A stretch of 15,453 nucleotides of DNA, from NCBI GenBank assembly GCA_020720185.1, contig DYPB01000031.1, positions 1 through 15,453 of the forward strand, given 5' to 3'. Below the pieces are notes generated by a model that saw only the letters and a list, made by a program, of their open reading frames with translations, was not told the DNA's origin and searched no databases. The position numbers and the translations under genes were made by a program. This DNA comes from Flavobacterium psychrophilum (GTDB taxonomy: Bacteria; Bacteroidota; Bacteroidia; Flavobacteriales; Flavobacteriaceae). Position 1 is the stretch's first letter, and each line of letters starts with the position of its first letter. Shown here in pieces: positions 6,650 through 15,353 of this stretch.

Positions 6650-6657
6650 CAAAATTA
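6650..6657 (-). promoter_or_regulatory. Putative -7 element for the exported hypothetical gene
   Basis: The minus strand reads TAATTTTG (a TAnnTTTG box) 22 nt before the start at 6627, in the 86-nt divergent gap with the amidotransferase gene. No TTTG was found about 19 nt upstream. Confidence 0.4.
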
Positions 6658-6713
6658 TACAAATATTTTGATTTTAAATAAAAAAAAATATTTTAAAAAA
6701 AAATAAAACATAA

Positions 6714-7301
6714 ATGTCTGAAAATAAACAATTTAAAATTTTAATTATTGATAATTATGATAGCTTTACCTTCAATTTAGTACATTATTTTGAGGATTTA
6801 GATTGTGAAGTTACTGTTTTTCGTAACGATGAGTTTGATATTGAAGAAATTGAGCCTTATAATAAAATAGTAATTTCGCCAGGACCTGGATTGCCAAACG
6901 AGGCTGGATTGACAAAGAAAGTAATTGAAATTTATGGAAAAACAAAATCAATTTTGGGAATTTGTCTTGGACAACAAGCAATTGCAGAAGTTTTTGGAGC
7001 AAATCTTATGAATTTGAATACTGTTACTCATGGAGTTGCAACAACTATTAAAGTAATTAATGATAACGAATTATTATTCAGTAATTTGGATAAAGAATTT
7101 GAAGCGGGTAGATACCACTCGTGGGCAGTAAATCGGGATGATTTTCCTGAAATTTTAGAAATAACGGCTGTTGATACCGATGGAATAATTATGGCATTAA
7201 GGCATAAAATTTACAATATTTGTTCTGTACAATTTCATCCAGAGAGCATATTAACCCCTAATGGAAAAATTATTTTAAAAAACTGGTTATCATTATGTTA
7301 A
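6714..7301 (+). CDS. Anthranilate / aminodeoxychorismate synthase glutamine amidotransferase subunit
   Basis: This class-I glutaminase releases ammonia from glutamine for its chorismate-using partner, TrpE (tryptophan) or PabB (folate). The N-terminal signature I-I-D-N-Y-D-S-F-T-F-N-L (11-22) is typical. The oxyanion motif is S-P-G-P-G-L-P (55-61). The catalytic nucleophile is Cys84 in G-I-C-L-G-Q-Q, and the triad is completed by His175 and Glu177 in Q-F-H-P-E-S. The motif A-G-R-Y-H-S-W-A also fits TrpG/PabA. At 195 aa it is full length. No trpE, pabB or other trp gene is nearby, so sequence and context cannot decide between TrpG and PabA, and one subunit may serve both partners. It stands alone, divergent from the exported gene and convergent with fabG. 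Confidence 0.94.
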   Translation: MSENKQFKILIIDNYDSFTFNLVHYFEDLDCEVTVFRNDEFDIEEIEPYNKIVISPGPGLPNEAGLTKKVIEIYGKTKSILGICLGQQAIAEVFGANLMNLNTVTHGVATTIKVINDNELLFSNLDKEFEAGRYHSWAVNRDDFPEILEITAVDTDGIIMALRHKIYNICSVQFHPESILTPNGKIILKNWLSLC

Positions 7302-7302
7302 A

Positions 7303-7348
7303 GTTTTGGTGATAATTTTTTTTTCTTTGAATTGCCTACCACCAAAAC
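7303..7348 (+). terminator. Weak hairpin between the amidotransferase gene and fabG
   Basis: GTTTTGGTG (7303-7311) can pair with CACCAAAAC (7340-7348) over a 28-nt loop, followed by CTAATTTTT on the plus strand. The long loop and interrupted T run make it a marginal terminator for the plus-strand gene that ends at 7301. Confidence 0.3.
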
Positions 7349-7362
7349 CTAATTTTTAAGAA

Positions 7363-8109
7363 TTATGTAAGCATTCCGCCACAAACATTAATAACCTGAC
7401 CAGAAATATAAGTACTCATGTCTGAAGCCAAGAAAAGGCAGCAGTTTGCAACATCTTCTGTAGTTCCACCACGCTTTAACGGGATTGAATCTCTCCATCC
7501 TTGCACCACATCTTCATTTAATTTTGCGGTCATCTCTGTTTCTATAAATCCAGGAGCAATAGCATTACAGCGAATGTTTCTAGAGCCTAATTCGAGAGCA
7601 ACAGATTTTGTAAAACCAATAACTCCAGCTTTAGATGCTGCATAATTGGTTTGTCCTGCATTGCCCTTCACCCCTACTACACTGCTCATATTGATTATTG
7701 ATCCCGAACGGTTTTTAAGAAATGTTTTTTGAATGGCTTTTGTCATATTAAAAACAGATTTTAAATTTACATTAATAACATTGTCAAAATCTTCTTCGCT
7801 CATTCTCATCAAAAGATTGTCTTTTGTAATTCCGGCATTGTTTATCAAAACATCAATAGTACCAAATTCTGATAATACTGCATCAACAAACGATTGTGCT
7901 TCATTAAAATTTGCAGCATTTGATTGATATCCTTTTGCCTTGATTCCTAATTGGTTTAATTCATTTTCTAATGCTAAAGCTGATTCGGCAGATGAACTGT
8001 ATGTAAAGGCTATATTTGCTCCATTTTTTGCAAAAACTTCTGCAATTCCTTTACCTATACCACGACTTGCCCCAGTTATAATTACGGTTTTTCCTTCTAA
8101 TAATTTCAT
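7363..8109 (-). CDS. fabG: 3-oxoacyl-[acyl-carrier-protein] reductase
   Basis: FabG reduces 3-oxoacyl-ACP to 3-hydroxyacyl-ACP with NADPH in fatty-acid elongation. It is a short-chain dehydrogenase of 248 aa. The cofactor loop is T-G-A-S-R-G-I-G (12-19), followed by N-N-A-G (90-93). The catalytic tetrad is Asn115, Ser143, Tyr156 and Lys160 (Y-A-A-S-K), with the same Ser-Tyr spacing as E. coli FabG. N-A-I-A-P-G-F-I-E-T-E-M-T and the C-terminal V-N-V-C-G-G-M-L are FabG-like. Other short-chain dehydrogenases share many of these motifs, but the overall pattern, length and T-K-D-N-L-L-M-R-M segment favour FabG. It has a near-ideal promoter 56 nt upstream and no other fab gene next to it. Confidence 0.93.
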   Translation of the reverse strand: MKLLEGKTVIITGASRGIGKGIAEVFAKNGANIAFTYSSSAESALALENELNQLGIKAKGYQSNAANFNEAQSFVDAVLSEFGTIDVLINNAGITKDNLLMRMSEEDFDNVINVNLKSVFNMTKAIQKTFLKNRSGSIINMSSVVGVKGNAGQTNYAASKAGVIGFTKSVALELGSRNIRCNAIAPGFIETEMTAKLNEDVVQGWRDSIPLKRGGTTEDVANCCLFLASDMSTYISGQVINVCGGMLT

Positions 8110-8165
8110 CGTTTAATTCTAATTACAAATTATAATTTTTAAATATAATTCTATTATTTTTTCTA

Positions 8166-8196
8166 CAAATATACTCTTAAAGTATAAAACTCCAAA
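8166..8196 (-). promoter_or_regulatory. Bacteroidota-type promoter for fabG
   Basis: TTTG (8193-8196) and TATATTTG (8166-8173) are separated by exactly 19 nt on the minus strand, an ideal match. The inferred start near 8160 gives a leader of about 50 nt. Confidence 0.8.
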
Positions 8197-8231
8197 TTAT
8201 TTTATTTGTTCATTTATTTTCTTAAATAAAA

Positions 8232-8651
8232 TTATTTAAAAATTATTTCTTTTTTTGAGTTTATTCTGATAATACAATACGGATTTGTAATTGCAGTAGT
8301 TACATTTTCTCGTGGTTTTGGGCTTCTTTTTTTTATTGTAACAACAATATTATCAGGAGTTTCTAATATTCTATCAACAGAAATTGAGTACCCACCTGTT
8401 GGTTTTTCTCCCATATTTAAGATTACAAAGTTTGAGGTTTCAATATCATTCTTTTTTATCTTTCCTTTAAGATTTTCATCTCCTAAAAGCATCGCAATTT
8501 CAGATTTTTCTGTAACAATTTCATAAAATTCAATCTTTGCCCCTCCATTTTCATCTTGATACAAAACTTCTAATAACGAAGGTTTGCTATTTTTATTTGC
8601 TCCACACGAAACTAATACTATTGCTCCAAATATTAAAATTAACTTTTTCAT
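8232..8651 (-). CDS. PrcB-type C-terminal domain lipoprotein
   Basis: This is a 139-aa lipoprotein. M-K-K-L-I-L and a hydrophobic core end in the lipobox L-V-S-C (Cys16), so the mature protein should be anchored outside the cytoplasm. Residues about 74-133 carry the pattern F-V-I-L-N-M-G-E-K-P-T-G-G-Y...I-K-K-R-S-P-K-P...T-N-P-Y-C, which fits the PrcB C-terminal domain first named for a lipoprotein partner of the Treponema dentilisin protease. No protease gene is near, so a protease role is not supported here. Its ATG overlaps the bshA stop in ATGA, indicating translational coupling with bshA. This neighbour link is seen; a functional link to bacillithiol would be inference. Confidence 0.85.
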   Translation of the reverse strand: MKKLILIFGAIVLVSCGANKNSKPSLLEVLYQDENGGAKIEFYEIVTEKSEIAMLLGDENLKGKIKKNDIETSNFVILNMGEKPTGGYSISVDRILETPDNIVVTIKKRSPKPRENVTTAITNPYCIIRINSKKEIIFK

Positions 8652-9781
8652 TTTGAATTGTTTATGGTTTTTTGATATAATTCTTCATATATAGGTAATA
8701 TATTTTGAATACTAAATTTTTCAGCTGTTTTAAAAGCATTTTCTTTAAATTGGTTCAAAATATTTTCATTTTCTAATATTTTTATTCCATTTTTTGCCAT
8801 TTCATCAATAGCTCCTACATTACTTAAATATCCTGAAAAACCATTGATATTCACTTCGGGTAAACCGCCTGAATTACTCGAAATTATTGGAACTCTCAAC
8901 GCCATTGCTTCTAAGGCTGCTAATCCAAAACTTTCTGTTTCCGATGGTAATAAAAATAAATCAGAATAATTTAATATACAATTAATTTCATTACTGTTGC
9001 CAAAAAATATTACTTTATCTTGAATATTTAATTCCTCACATAGTTGTTCGGCTTTTTCTTTCTCTGGTCCATCGCCAACCATTAATAATTTTGAGGGTAT
9101 TTTTTGTTGAATTTTATTGAATATATTGATTACATCGGGTATTCGTTTTACCTTTCTAAAATTTGAGATATGTGTTATTATTCGTTCCTCTTCACTTCCT
9201 AAAAGTCTTCTTTGGCAAGGTTTATTTGAATTATTATCTGATTCTTCAAACTCAATAAAATTAGGAATTACCTCAATATCTTTTGTTAAATTAAATAATT
9301 TTATGGTGTCATCTTTTAAACTTTGAGAAACCGATGTAACTACATCTGATTGATTGATGGAAAAAGTTACAGCTGATTTATAATTTGGATGATTACCTAC
9401 CAAAGTAATATCTGTACCGTGCAAAGTGGTTATCATTGGCAAATTAATACCCTCATTTTTAAGAATTTGCTTTGCCATATAACCTGCATAAGCATGAGGA
9501 ATTGCATAATGAACATGCAATAATTCTATTTTGTGAATTTTTACCATATCAACTATTTTGCTTGATAATGCTAGCTCATAAGGTTGATAATGAAACAACG
9601 GATATTCTGGTACATTAACTTCATGATAATATACATTAGGATTTAATAATGCCAAACGAACTGGTTGTGAATAGGTTATGAAATGGATTTCGTGTCCTCT
9701 TCGAGCCAATTCAAGTCCTAATTCTGTAGCTACAACACCACTTCCTCCAAAAGTTGGATAACAAACGATAGCGATTTTCAT
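8648..9781 (-). CDS. bshA: N-acetyl-alpha-D-glucosaminyl L-malate synthase
   Basis: BshA is a GT4-family glycosyltransferase that joins GlcNAc from UDP-GlcNAc to L-malate, the first step of bacillithiol synthesis in the cytosol. The start M-K-I-A-I-V-C-Y-P-T-F-G-G-S-G-V-V-A-T-E is characteristic of BshA. H-Y-A-I-P-H-A (91-97) and T-L-H-G-T-D-I-T-L (119-127) line the first Rossmann domain. V-G-D-G-P-E (235-240) and the E-x7-E motif (Glu283 and Glu291 in E-S-F-G-L-A-A-L-E) mark the nucleotide-sugar domain. At 377 aa it has family length. It forms a coupled pair with the downstream lipoprotein gene. No bshB or bshC is in the window, so the rest of the pathway must lie elsewhere if present. Confidence 0.95.
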   Translation of the reverse strand: MKIAIVCYPTFGGSGVVATELGLELARRGHEIHFITYSQPVRLALLNPNVYYHEVNVPEYPLFHYQPYELALSSKIVDMVKIHKIELLHVHYAIPHAYAGYMAKQILKNEGINLPMITTLHGTDITLVGNHPNYKSAVTFSINQSDVVTSVSQSLKDDTIKLFNLTKDIEVIPNFIEFEESDNNSNKPCQRRLLGSEEERIITHISNFRKVKRIPDVINIFNKIQQKIPSKLLMVGDGPEKEKAEQLCEELNIQDKVIFFGNSNEINCILNYSDLFLLPSETESFGLAALEAMALRVPIISSNSGGLPEVNINGFSGYLSNVGAIDEMAKNGIKILENENILNQFKENAFKTAEKFSIQNILPIYEELYQKTINNSK

Positions 9782-9834
9782 AATAACTAAATATTTTTAA
9801 TTTAGGAAAATACAATAATTAAAATACAATTAAT

Positions 9835-9842
9835 TAATTTTG
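9835..9842 (+). promoter_or_regulatory. Putative -7 element abutting the HsdR_N-type gene
   Basis: TAATTTTG matches TAnnTTTG and ends only 4 nt before the ATG at 9847, so transcription would start at or next to the start codon. There is no TTTG about 19 nt upstream, so the call is tentative. Confidence 0.4.
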
Positions 9843-9846
9843 CCAA

Positions 9847-10290
9847 ATGCAATCACTCAATTTTTTACCTTATAATTTCCGTTTCAAAAATAGTAAAAAT
9901 AAAACAATGATTTTTGACGAAATTAGAAAAAAATTTATAATTCTTACTCCCGAAGAATGGGTGCGTCAAAATGTGGTTCAGTTTTTATTAGAAGAAAAAA
10001 AATACCCGAAATCATTAATAAATGTCGAGAAAATTTTGAAAATCAATGATTTAGTAAAGCGATATGATATTGTTGTTTTTAATAATAATGGTTCTGTAAA
10101 TATTTTAGTTGAATGCAAAGCACCACAAATTCAAATTTCACAACAAACATTTGATCAAATTGCAAGATATAATATGCAATTAAATGCTTCGTTTTTAATG
10201 ATTACCAATGGTTTGAGCCATTTTTATTGCAAAATTGAGAATGACAATTATCTGTTTTTGAAAGATTTGCCAAATTATTTGGAACTCTAA
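9847..10290 (+). CDS. Type I restriction enzyme R-protein N-terminal domain (HsdR_N_2-like) protein
   Basis: This 147-aa protein consists of a single PD-(D/E)XK nuclease-fold domain like the N-terminus of type I restriction R subunits. The likely metal-binding residues are Asp74 in K-R-Y-D-I-V-V-F and Glu89/Lys91 in V-E-C-K-A-P. The later Q-I-A-R-Y-N-M (104-110) fits the conserved helix. T-P-E-E-W-V-R-Q-N (34-42) is a strong family pattern for the stand-alone Bacteroidota version. There is no helicase domain, and no hsdM or hsdS gene nearby, so this is not a restriction system. The cellular role of the stand-alone family is unknown to me. It diverges from bshA and converges with pyrG. The start at 9847 is favoured over Met21 because the first 20 residues look family-typical. 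Confidence 0.88.
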   Translation: MQSLNFLPYNFRFKNSKNKTMIFDEIRKKFIILTPEEWVRQNVVQFLLEEKKYPKSLINVEKILKINDLVKRYDIVVFNNNGSVNILVECKAPQIQISQQTFDQIARYNMQLNASFLMITNGLSHFYCKIENDNYLFLKDLPNYLEL

Positions 10291-10329
10291 TTGTTTTTGA
10301 TAAACCAGTTTATAATCCAAAATTAATAA

Positions 10330-11952
<1,623 letters not shown>

Positions 11953-11967
11953 TTATTTTTTTTGTAT

Positions 11968-13035
11968 TTATATTGATATTACTGAATGGGGTTTGCTTTC
12001 TAAAATTCCCGAATGTGTAATTTCAGTAAAAAAGGCTTTTTCCTGCAAGTCTTTAATGTTTTTTGAGCCAGTATAGCCCAAACCGCTTTTAATTGCACCT
12101 ACAATTTCGTTCAAAACGGATTCTAAACTTCCAATTAATTCAACTTTTGCTTCAATTCCTTCGGAGGTTGATTTTTGTAAATATCGATCACTTTCTTGCA
12201 TCACTATTTTGCTCCCCATACCACGATAATATTTAAATAATTTGCCATCAACTTCAATTATTTTGCCTGGTGCTTCATTGGTTTTTGCCAACAAACTGCC
12301 TAACATTACAGTACTTGATCCTACTGCTAATGCTTTTACTATATCACCATAATTTTTTATTCCACCATCTGCAATCATTGGTATATTTTTGTCTTTCAAA
12401 TAGTTATATACATTTTCTAATGCAGTTAATTGCGGAACACCTACGCCCGATACAATTCTTGTGGTGCATATTGAGCCCGATCCCATTCCAACTTTTATTG
12501 CATCTGCCCCTAAATCTACTAAATATTTGCATCCATCAGTAGTTGCAATATTTCCTACAATTATTTCTGTATTTGGAAAATGTTTTTTTATTTGTGTTAA
12601 TAAATTTCCAACATTTTTACTATGTCCATGTGCCGAATCTAAAACTAATGCGTTTGCCCCATTTTCAAGCAATGATTCAATATGATTTATTGTAGATGTA
12701 ATTCCAATTGCCACTGCAACACTTAATTTTTGATTGGAATCTATTGTTGAGAGTGCGTTTTTATCAAAAATAAAGTTTTTAACTTTTAGCAATTCCGTCA
12801 ATTGCTCACTTTCAGAATAATTTTTATGTATCACTCCAATTCCTCCATTTATAGCCATGTGAGCAGCCATATTTCCATCGGTAACAGTGTCCATGGCACT
12901 ACTAACAATCGGAATATTTAATTTAATTTTAGGGGTTAAAAAGGTCGAGATAGCAGCATCCAAAGGATTAATTTCGGAAAATTGTGGCACTAATAATAAA
13001 TCGTCAAAAGTATAAGACTTGCTAATTATATTCAT
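11968..13035 (-). CDS. guaB: IMP dehydrogenase lacking the CBS (Bateman) domains
   Basis: GuaB oxidises IMP to XMP with NAD+, the first committed step to GMP. The TIM-barrel catalytic parts are present: S-A-M-D-T-V-T (46-52), L-D-S-A-H-G-H (132-138), the catalytic loop G-S-G-S-I-C-T-T-R (185-193, Cys190), I-A-D-G-G-I (221-226), Y-Y-R-G-M-G-S (269-275) and the flap residues Arg284-Tyr285. R-I-V-S-G-V-G-V-P-Q after the cysteine, and the presence of the flap, favour IMP dehydrogenase over GMP reductase. The protein is 355 aa rather than about 490. Where two CBS domains normally lie, only a short linker (about 86-103) remains, so ATP/GTP control through that module must be absent. It starts 20 nt after guaA and is followed 15 nt later by pyrG. 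Confidence 0.93.
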   Translation of the reverse strand: MNIISKSYTFDDLLLVPQFSEINPLDAAISTFLTPKIKLNIPIVSSAMDTVTDGNMAAHMAINGGIGVIHKNYSESEQLTELLKVKNFIFDKNALSTIDSNQKLSVAVAIGITSTINHIESLLENGANALVLDSAHGHSKNVGNLLTQIKKHFPNTEIIVGNIATTDGCKYLVDLGADAIKVGMGSGSICTTRIVSGVGVPQLTALENVYNYLKDKNIPMIADGGIKNYGDIVKALAVGSSTVMLGSLLAKTNEAPGKIIEVDGKLFKYYRGMGSKIVMQESDRYLQKSTSEGIEAKVELIGSLESVLNEIVGAIKSGLGYTGSKNIKDLQEKAFFTEITHSGILESKPHSVISI

Positions 13036-13055
13036 AAATTATAGTTTTCATTGGT

Positions 13056-14561
13056 TTATTCCCACTCAATTGTAGCAGGTGGTTTTGAAGTAATATCATA
13101 ACAAATTCTGTTTATTTCTTTTACTTCATCGGTTATCCTTTTTGATATTTTATCTAATAATTCATAGGGAACTCTTGAAAATGTAGCTGTCATATAATCA
13201 ACCGAATCGACAATTCTGATTACTGCCACAAAACCATAATTTCTATCATCTCCTTTCACACCCACTGATTTTATTGGTGTTAAAACAATAAATGATTGGT
13301 TATTTTTATATAATTGTCCACTTGTGGTCAATTCCTCCATCAAAATTGCATCTGCTTTTTTAATTATTTCTAAACTTTCATTTGTAATTTCGCCAATAAT
13401 TCTAACGGCAAAACCAACACCAGGAAAAGGATGCTTATTTATAATTTCATACGGTAGCCAATCTTTCCCTATTACTTTAATTTCATCTTTAAAAAATGTT
13501 CTAAAAGGTTCAATTATTTCAAAACCAATTTCGGCAGGAAGACCACCCACATTATGATGTGATTTTATAACTTCTTTATTTCCAGCACCTCCACCTGATT
13601 CTATCACATCTGATTTTATAGTTCCTTGTGCTAAATATTTTACAAAGCCATAATTCGTTTTAACTTCATTAAATATTTCGATAAACTTTTTGCCAATAAT
13701 TTTTCGTTTTTGTTCAGGATCAAAAACGCCAGAGAGTGCATCAATAAATCTATCTTTTGCATCTATAATTTCTAAATTTAAATCAGGAATTTTCTTTATG
13801 AAATCAAATTCTGTCGTTCTAATTAATCCAGTATCTATCGATACACAGTAAAGATTTTTGTCAATTGCTTTATGCAATAAAACCGCTAAAATTGTAGAAT
13901 CGACACCACCAGATAAGGCTAATAATACTTTTTCGTTTCCTATTTTTTCTTTCCAATATTCAATTAAATTATCATTTTTAATTTTTGATGTTGGAATGTT
14001 AATCTCTAATTTACAAATGTTTAAAAAGTTTTCAAAAAATTGGTTTGAAAATTCATTTTGAAAAGTTTCGGCATGAAATTGAACCCCAAATATATTTTTT
14101 GACTGATGTTCAATACTACTAATTTGTTTTTTTTCGGATATTGAAGTAATTACAAAATTCTCAGGCATTTGTGATAAAAAATCGTTGTGCGACATCAATA
14201 CCTCATGCTTTTTATCATATAGATTATGAAACAGTTTTGAAATATTATCATTATTAATTTGTATTAATCGGTTTCCAAATTCGCCATTAAAGTCGGTATT
14301 AATTGCACCTCCAAAATGTTTTACAATAATTTGCATACCCATACAAATTCCTAAAATTGGAATATTCAAATCGAAAATTCTTTTATCGTATTGAAAATCA
14401 GTGTTGTTTACAGAACCATTTCCTCCTGATAAAATAATACCAGCAATATTTTTTAGTTCATAATTATATGAAGAAAGTATGGTACAATCAATATTTTGCT
14501 TTCTTAATGTTTTTTCGATTAAAAAAGTATATTGAGAACCATTGTCAATAATAACAATCAT
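13056..14561 (-). CDS. guaA: GMP synthase (glutamine-hydrolysing)
   Basis: GuaA aminates XMP to GMP with ATP and glutamine. The amidotransferase domain (about 1-185) has D-N-G-S-Q-Y (6-11), nucleophile Cys73 in G-I-C-M-G-M-Q, and His163/Glu165. The ATP-pyrophosphatase domain follows with the P-loop S-G-G-V-D-S (217-222). It continues to K-S-H-H-N-V-G-G-L-P and ends in the GMP-synthase dimerisation region with the terminal S-K-P-P-A-T-I-E-W-E. At 501 aa it is slightly short. Several usual motif residues differ: S-G-G-N-G-S for S-G-G-P-x-S, Q-F-H-A-E for Q-F-H-P-E, and H-P-F-P-G-V-G-F for H-P-F-P-G-P-G-L. All catalytic residues remain, so I expect activity. It is the first gene of the operon with guaB and pyrG. 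Confidence 0.96.
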   Translation of the reverse strand: MIVIIDNGSQYTFLIEKTLRKQNIDCTILSSYNYELKNIAGIILSGGNGSVNNTDFQYDKRIFDLNIPILGICMGMQIIVKHFGGAINTDFNGEFGNRLIQINNDNISKLFHNLYDKKHEVLMSHNDFLSQMPENFVITSISEKKQISSIEHQSKNIFGVQFHAETFQNEFSNQFFENFLNICKLEINIPTSKIKNDNLIEYWKEKIGNEKVLLALSGGVDSTILAVLLHKAIDKNLYCVSIDTGLIRTTEFDFIKKIPDLNLEIIDAKDRFIDALSGVFDPEQKRKIIGKKFIEIFNEVKTNYGFVKYLAQGTIKSDVIESGGGAGNKEVIKSHHNVGGLPAEIGFEIIEPFRTFFKDEIKVIGKDWLPYEIINKHPFPGVGFAVRIIGEITNESLEIIKKADAILMEELTTSGQLYKNNQSFIVLTPIKSVGVKGDDRNYGFVAVIRIVDSVDYMTATFSRVPYELLDKISKRITDEVKEINRICYDITSKPPATIEWE

Positions 14562-14656
14562 TTTGTTTGTTTTTAGAAAAAATTGAAAAATTAGGAATCA
14601 GAAAACTAAATTTTATTCACAAAAAATGATTTGAAAATTTAGAAAAAATAAGTTAG

Positions 14657-14664
14657 CAAAAATA
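14657..14664 (-). promoter_or_regulatory. Putative -7 element of the guaA-guaB-pyrG operon
   Basis: TATTTTTG on the minus strand is a perfect TAnnTTTG box. A TTTG lies further upstream at a 22-nt spacing, longer than ideal. Transcription from here would give a leader of about 90 nt before the ATG at 14561. That leader is AT-rich, and I see no riboswitch-like pairing in it. Confidence 0.5.
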
Positions 14665-14863
14665 CAATATTATAATTAAAATTGAACAAAATAATATCCC
14701 TATTACTCTAAATACTGATGGAAATGTGTTTTTGCAAACTAATCCTAACCGAGAATATGATTTTGTTGAAAAACTTTTTAGCAATTTTGAATCAAAGACT
14801 AATGTAGATTATTATTTAAAAAAATGGAAACAAAATTCATTAAAACATAGTTTTTTGAACTAA
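14657..14863 (+). pseudogene. Orphan C-terminal reading frame without a start codon
   Basis: After an in-frame TAG (14654-14656), 68 codons stay open to TAA at 14861-14863, with no ATG near the front. The translation looks like real protein: I-P-I-T-L-N-T-D-G-N-V-F-L, then N-P-N-R-E-Y-D-F-V-E-K-L-F, then D-Y-Y-L-K-K-W-K-Q-N-S-L-K-H-S-F-L-N. I do not recognise the family. The frame overlaps the guaA promoter and sits in the otherwise empty stretch 14562-14909, which otherwise holds only the guaA leader and the terminator of the DUF2853 gene. The simplest reading is the decayed 3' end of a lost plus-strand gene. A chance frame in AT-rich DNA, or a small gene using a non-ATG start, are alternatives. 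Confidence 0.4.
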
Positions 14864-14889
14864 AAAAAAGCGGTTCATCGCTGAACCGC
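14862..14889 (-). terminator. Intrinsic terminator of the DUF2853 gene
   Basis: A perfect 8-bp GC-rich stem (14870-14877 with 14882-14889) around a 4-nt loop is followed on the minus strand by eight T residues. It starts about 20 nt after the stop of the DUF2853 gene. Confidence 0.92.
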
Positions 14890-14909
14890 ATTTTCCACTA
14901 AAAAAAACA

Positions 14910-15254
14910 TTATTTATTATAAACACTCTCTCTCTTAAAATGAACTGCTAACATATAATATACAACAGCTCTATATTTATTTTTATTAGATTTTCCATAA
15001 GTTTCTAAAACTGAATCAATAGCTTTATCTAAATCTGCACTGTCATTTAAACCTAATTTTTTAATTAAGAAATTATTTTTCACAGTCAATAATTCTGATT
15101 CTTGTGTTCCTGCTATAGTTGCTGCATCTTTATTATAAATAGATGGTCCACAACCTATTACAACTTTTGTAAGCAACTCCATATTTGGCGTTATATTACA
15201 TTTTTCTTTTAAATCTGCTTCATAAACAGCAATTAGTTCGTCTCTTTTACTCAT
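14910..15254 (-). CDS. DUF2853 family protein
   Basis: This is a 114-aa soluble helical protein of unknown function. The pattern C-G-P-S-I-Y-N-K-D-A-A-T-I-A (35-48) and the C-terminal K-N-K-Y-R-A-V-V-Y-Y-M-L-A-V-H-F (91-106) are those I associate with DUF2853. It begins with acidic and basic helices (S-K-R-D-E-L-I-A-V-Y-E-A-D-L) and carries two cysteines (19 and 35), with no signal peptide or membrane segment. It follows menD on the same strand after a 99-nt gap that contains its own promoter-like sequence, and it ends at a strong terminator, so it can form a single-gene transcript. Position next to menD does not by itself imply a menaquinone role. Confidence 0.85.
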   Translation of the reverse strand: MSKRDELIAVYEADLKEKCNITPNMELLTKVVIGCGPSIYNKDAATIAGTQESELLTVKNNFLIKKLGLNDSADLDKAIDSVLETYGKSNKNKYRAVVYYMLAVHFKRESVYNK

Positions 15255-15301
15255 ATTTTTTTTCTTTAAAATCTGGATTTTCTATAAAATATAATTCAAT
15301 A

Positions 15302-15331
15302 ATTATACAGATTTGATTAATAATAAGTCAA
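15302..15331 (-). promoter_or_regulatory. Sigma-70-like promoter for the DUF2853 gene
   Basis: The minus strand reads TTGACT (15326-15331), 18 nt, then TATAAT (15302-15307), about 48 nt before the start at 15254. This resembles the general bacterial -35/-10 pattern rather than TAnnTTTG. TTGACT is preceded by a T, so it also contains the TTTG of the Bacteroidota -33 box. Confidence 0.5.
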
Positions 15332-15353
15332 AGTTAGTAATAAATTTTTATAA

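Noticed and set aside
6356..6706. A 116-codon plus-strand frame opposite the exported hypothetical gene
   Set aside because: It is hydrophobic and low-complexity, antisense to a gene with a proper signal peptide, and runs into a poly-lysine tail formed by an A-rich gap.
9847..10290. Restriction-modification or defence system
   Set aside because: Only an HsdR_N-like domain is present. There is no methylase, specificity subunit, helicase or mobile-element trace on either side.
12270..12685. Two plus-strand open frames across guaB
   Set aside because: Both are shadows of the well-supported minus-strand guaB, with Leu/His/Phe-rich content and no motif.
11968..13035. Annotation of guaB as GMP reductase because of its short length
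   Set aside because: The Arg-Tyr flap, R-I-V-S-G-V-G-V-P-Q after the catalytic cysteine, and the operon with GMP synthase all favour IMP dehydrogenase.
14562..14656. Possible purine riboswitch in the guaA leader
   Set aside because: The leader is almost entirely A/T with no conserved three-way-junction core or terminator-antiterminator pair that I can find by eye.
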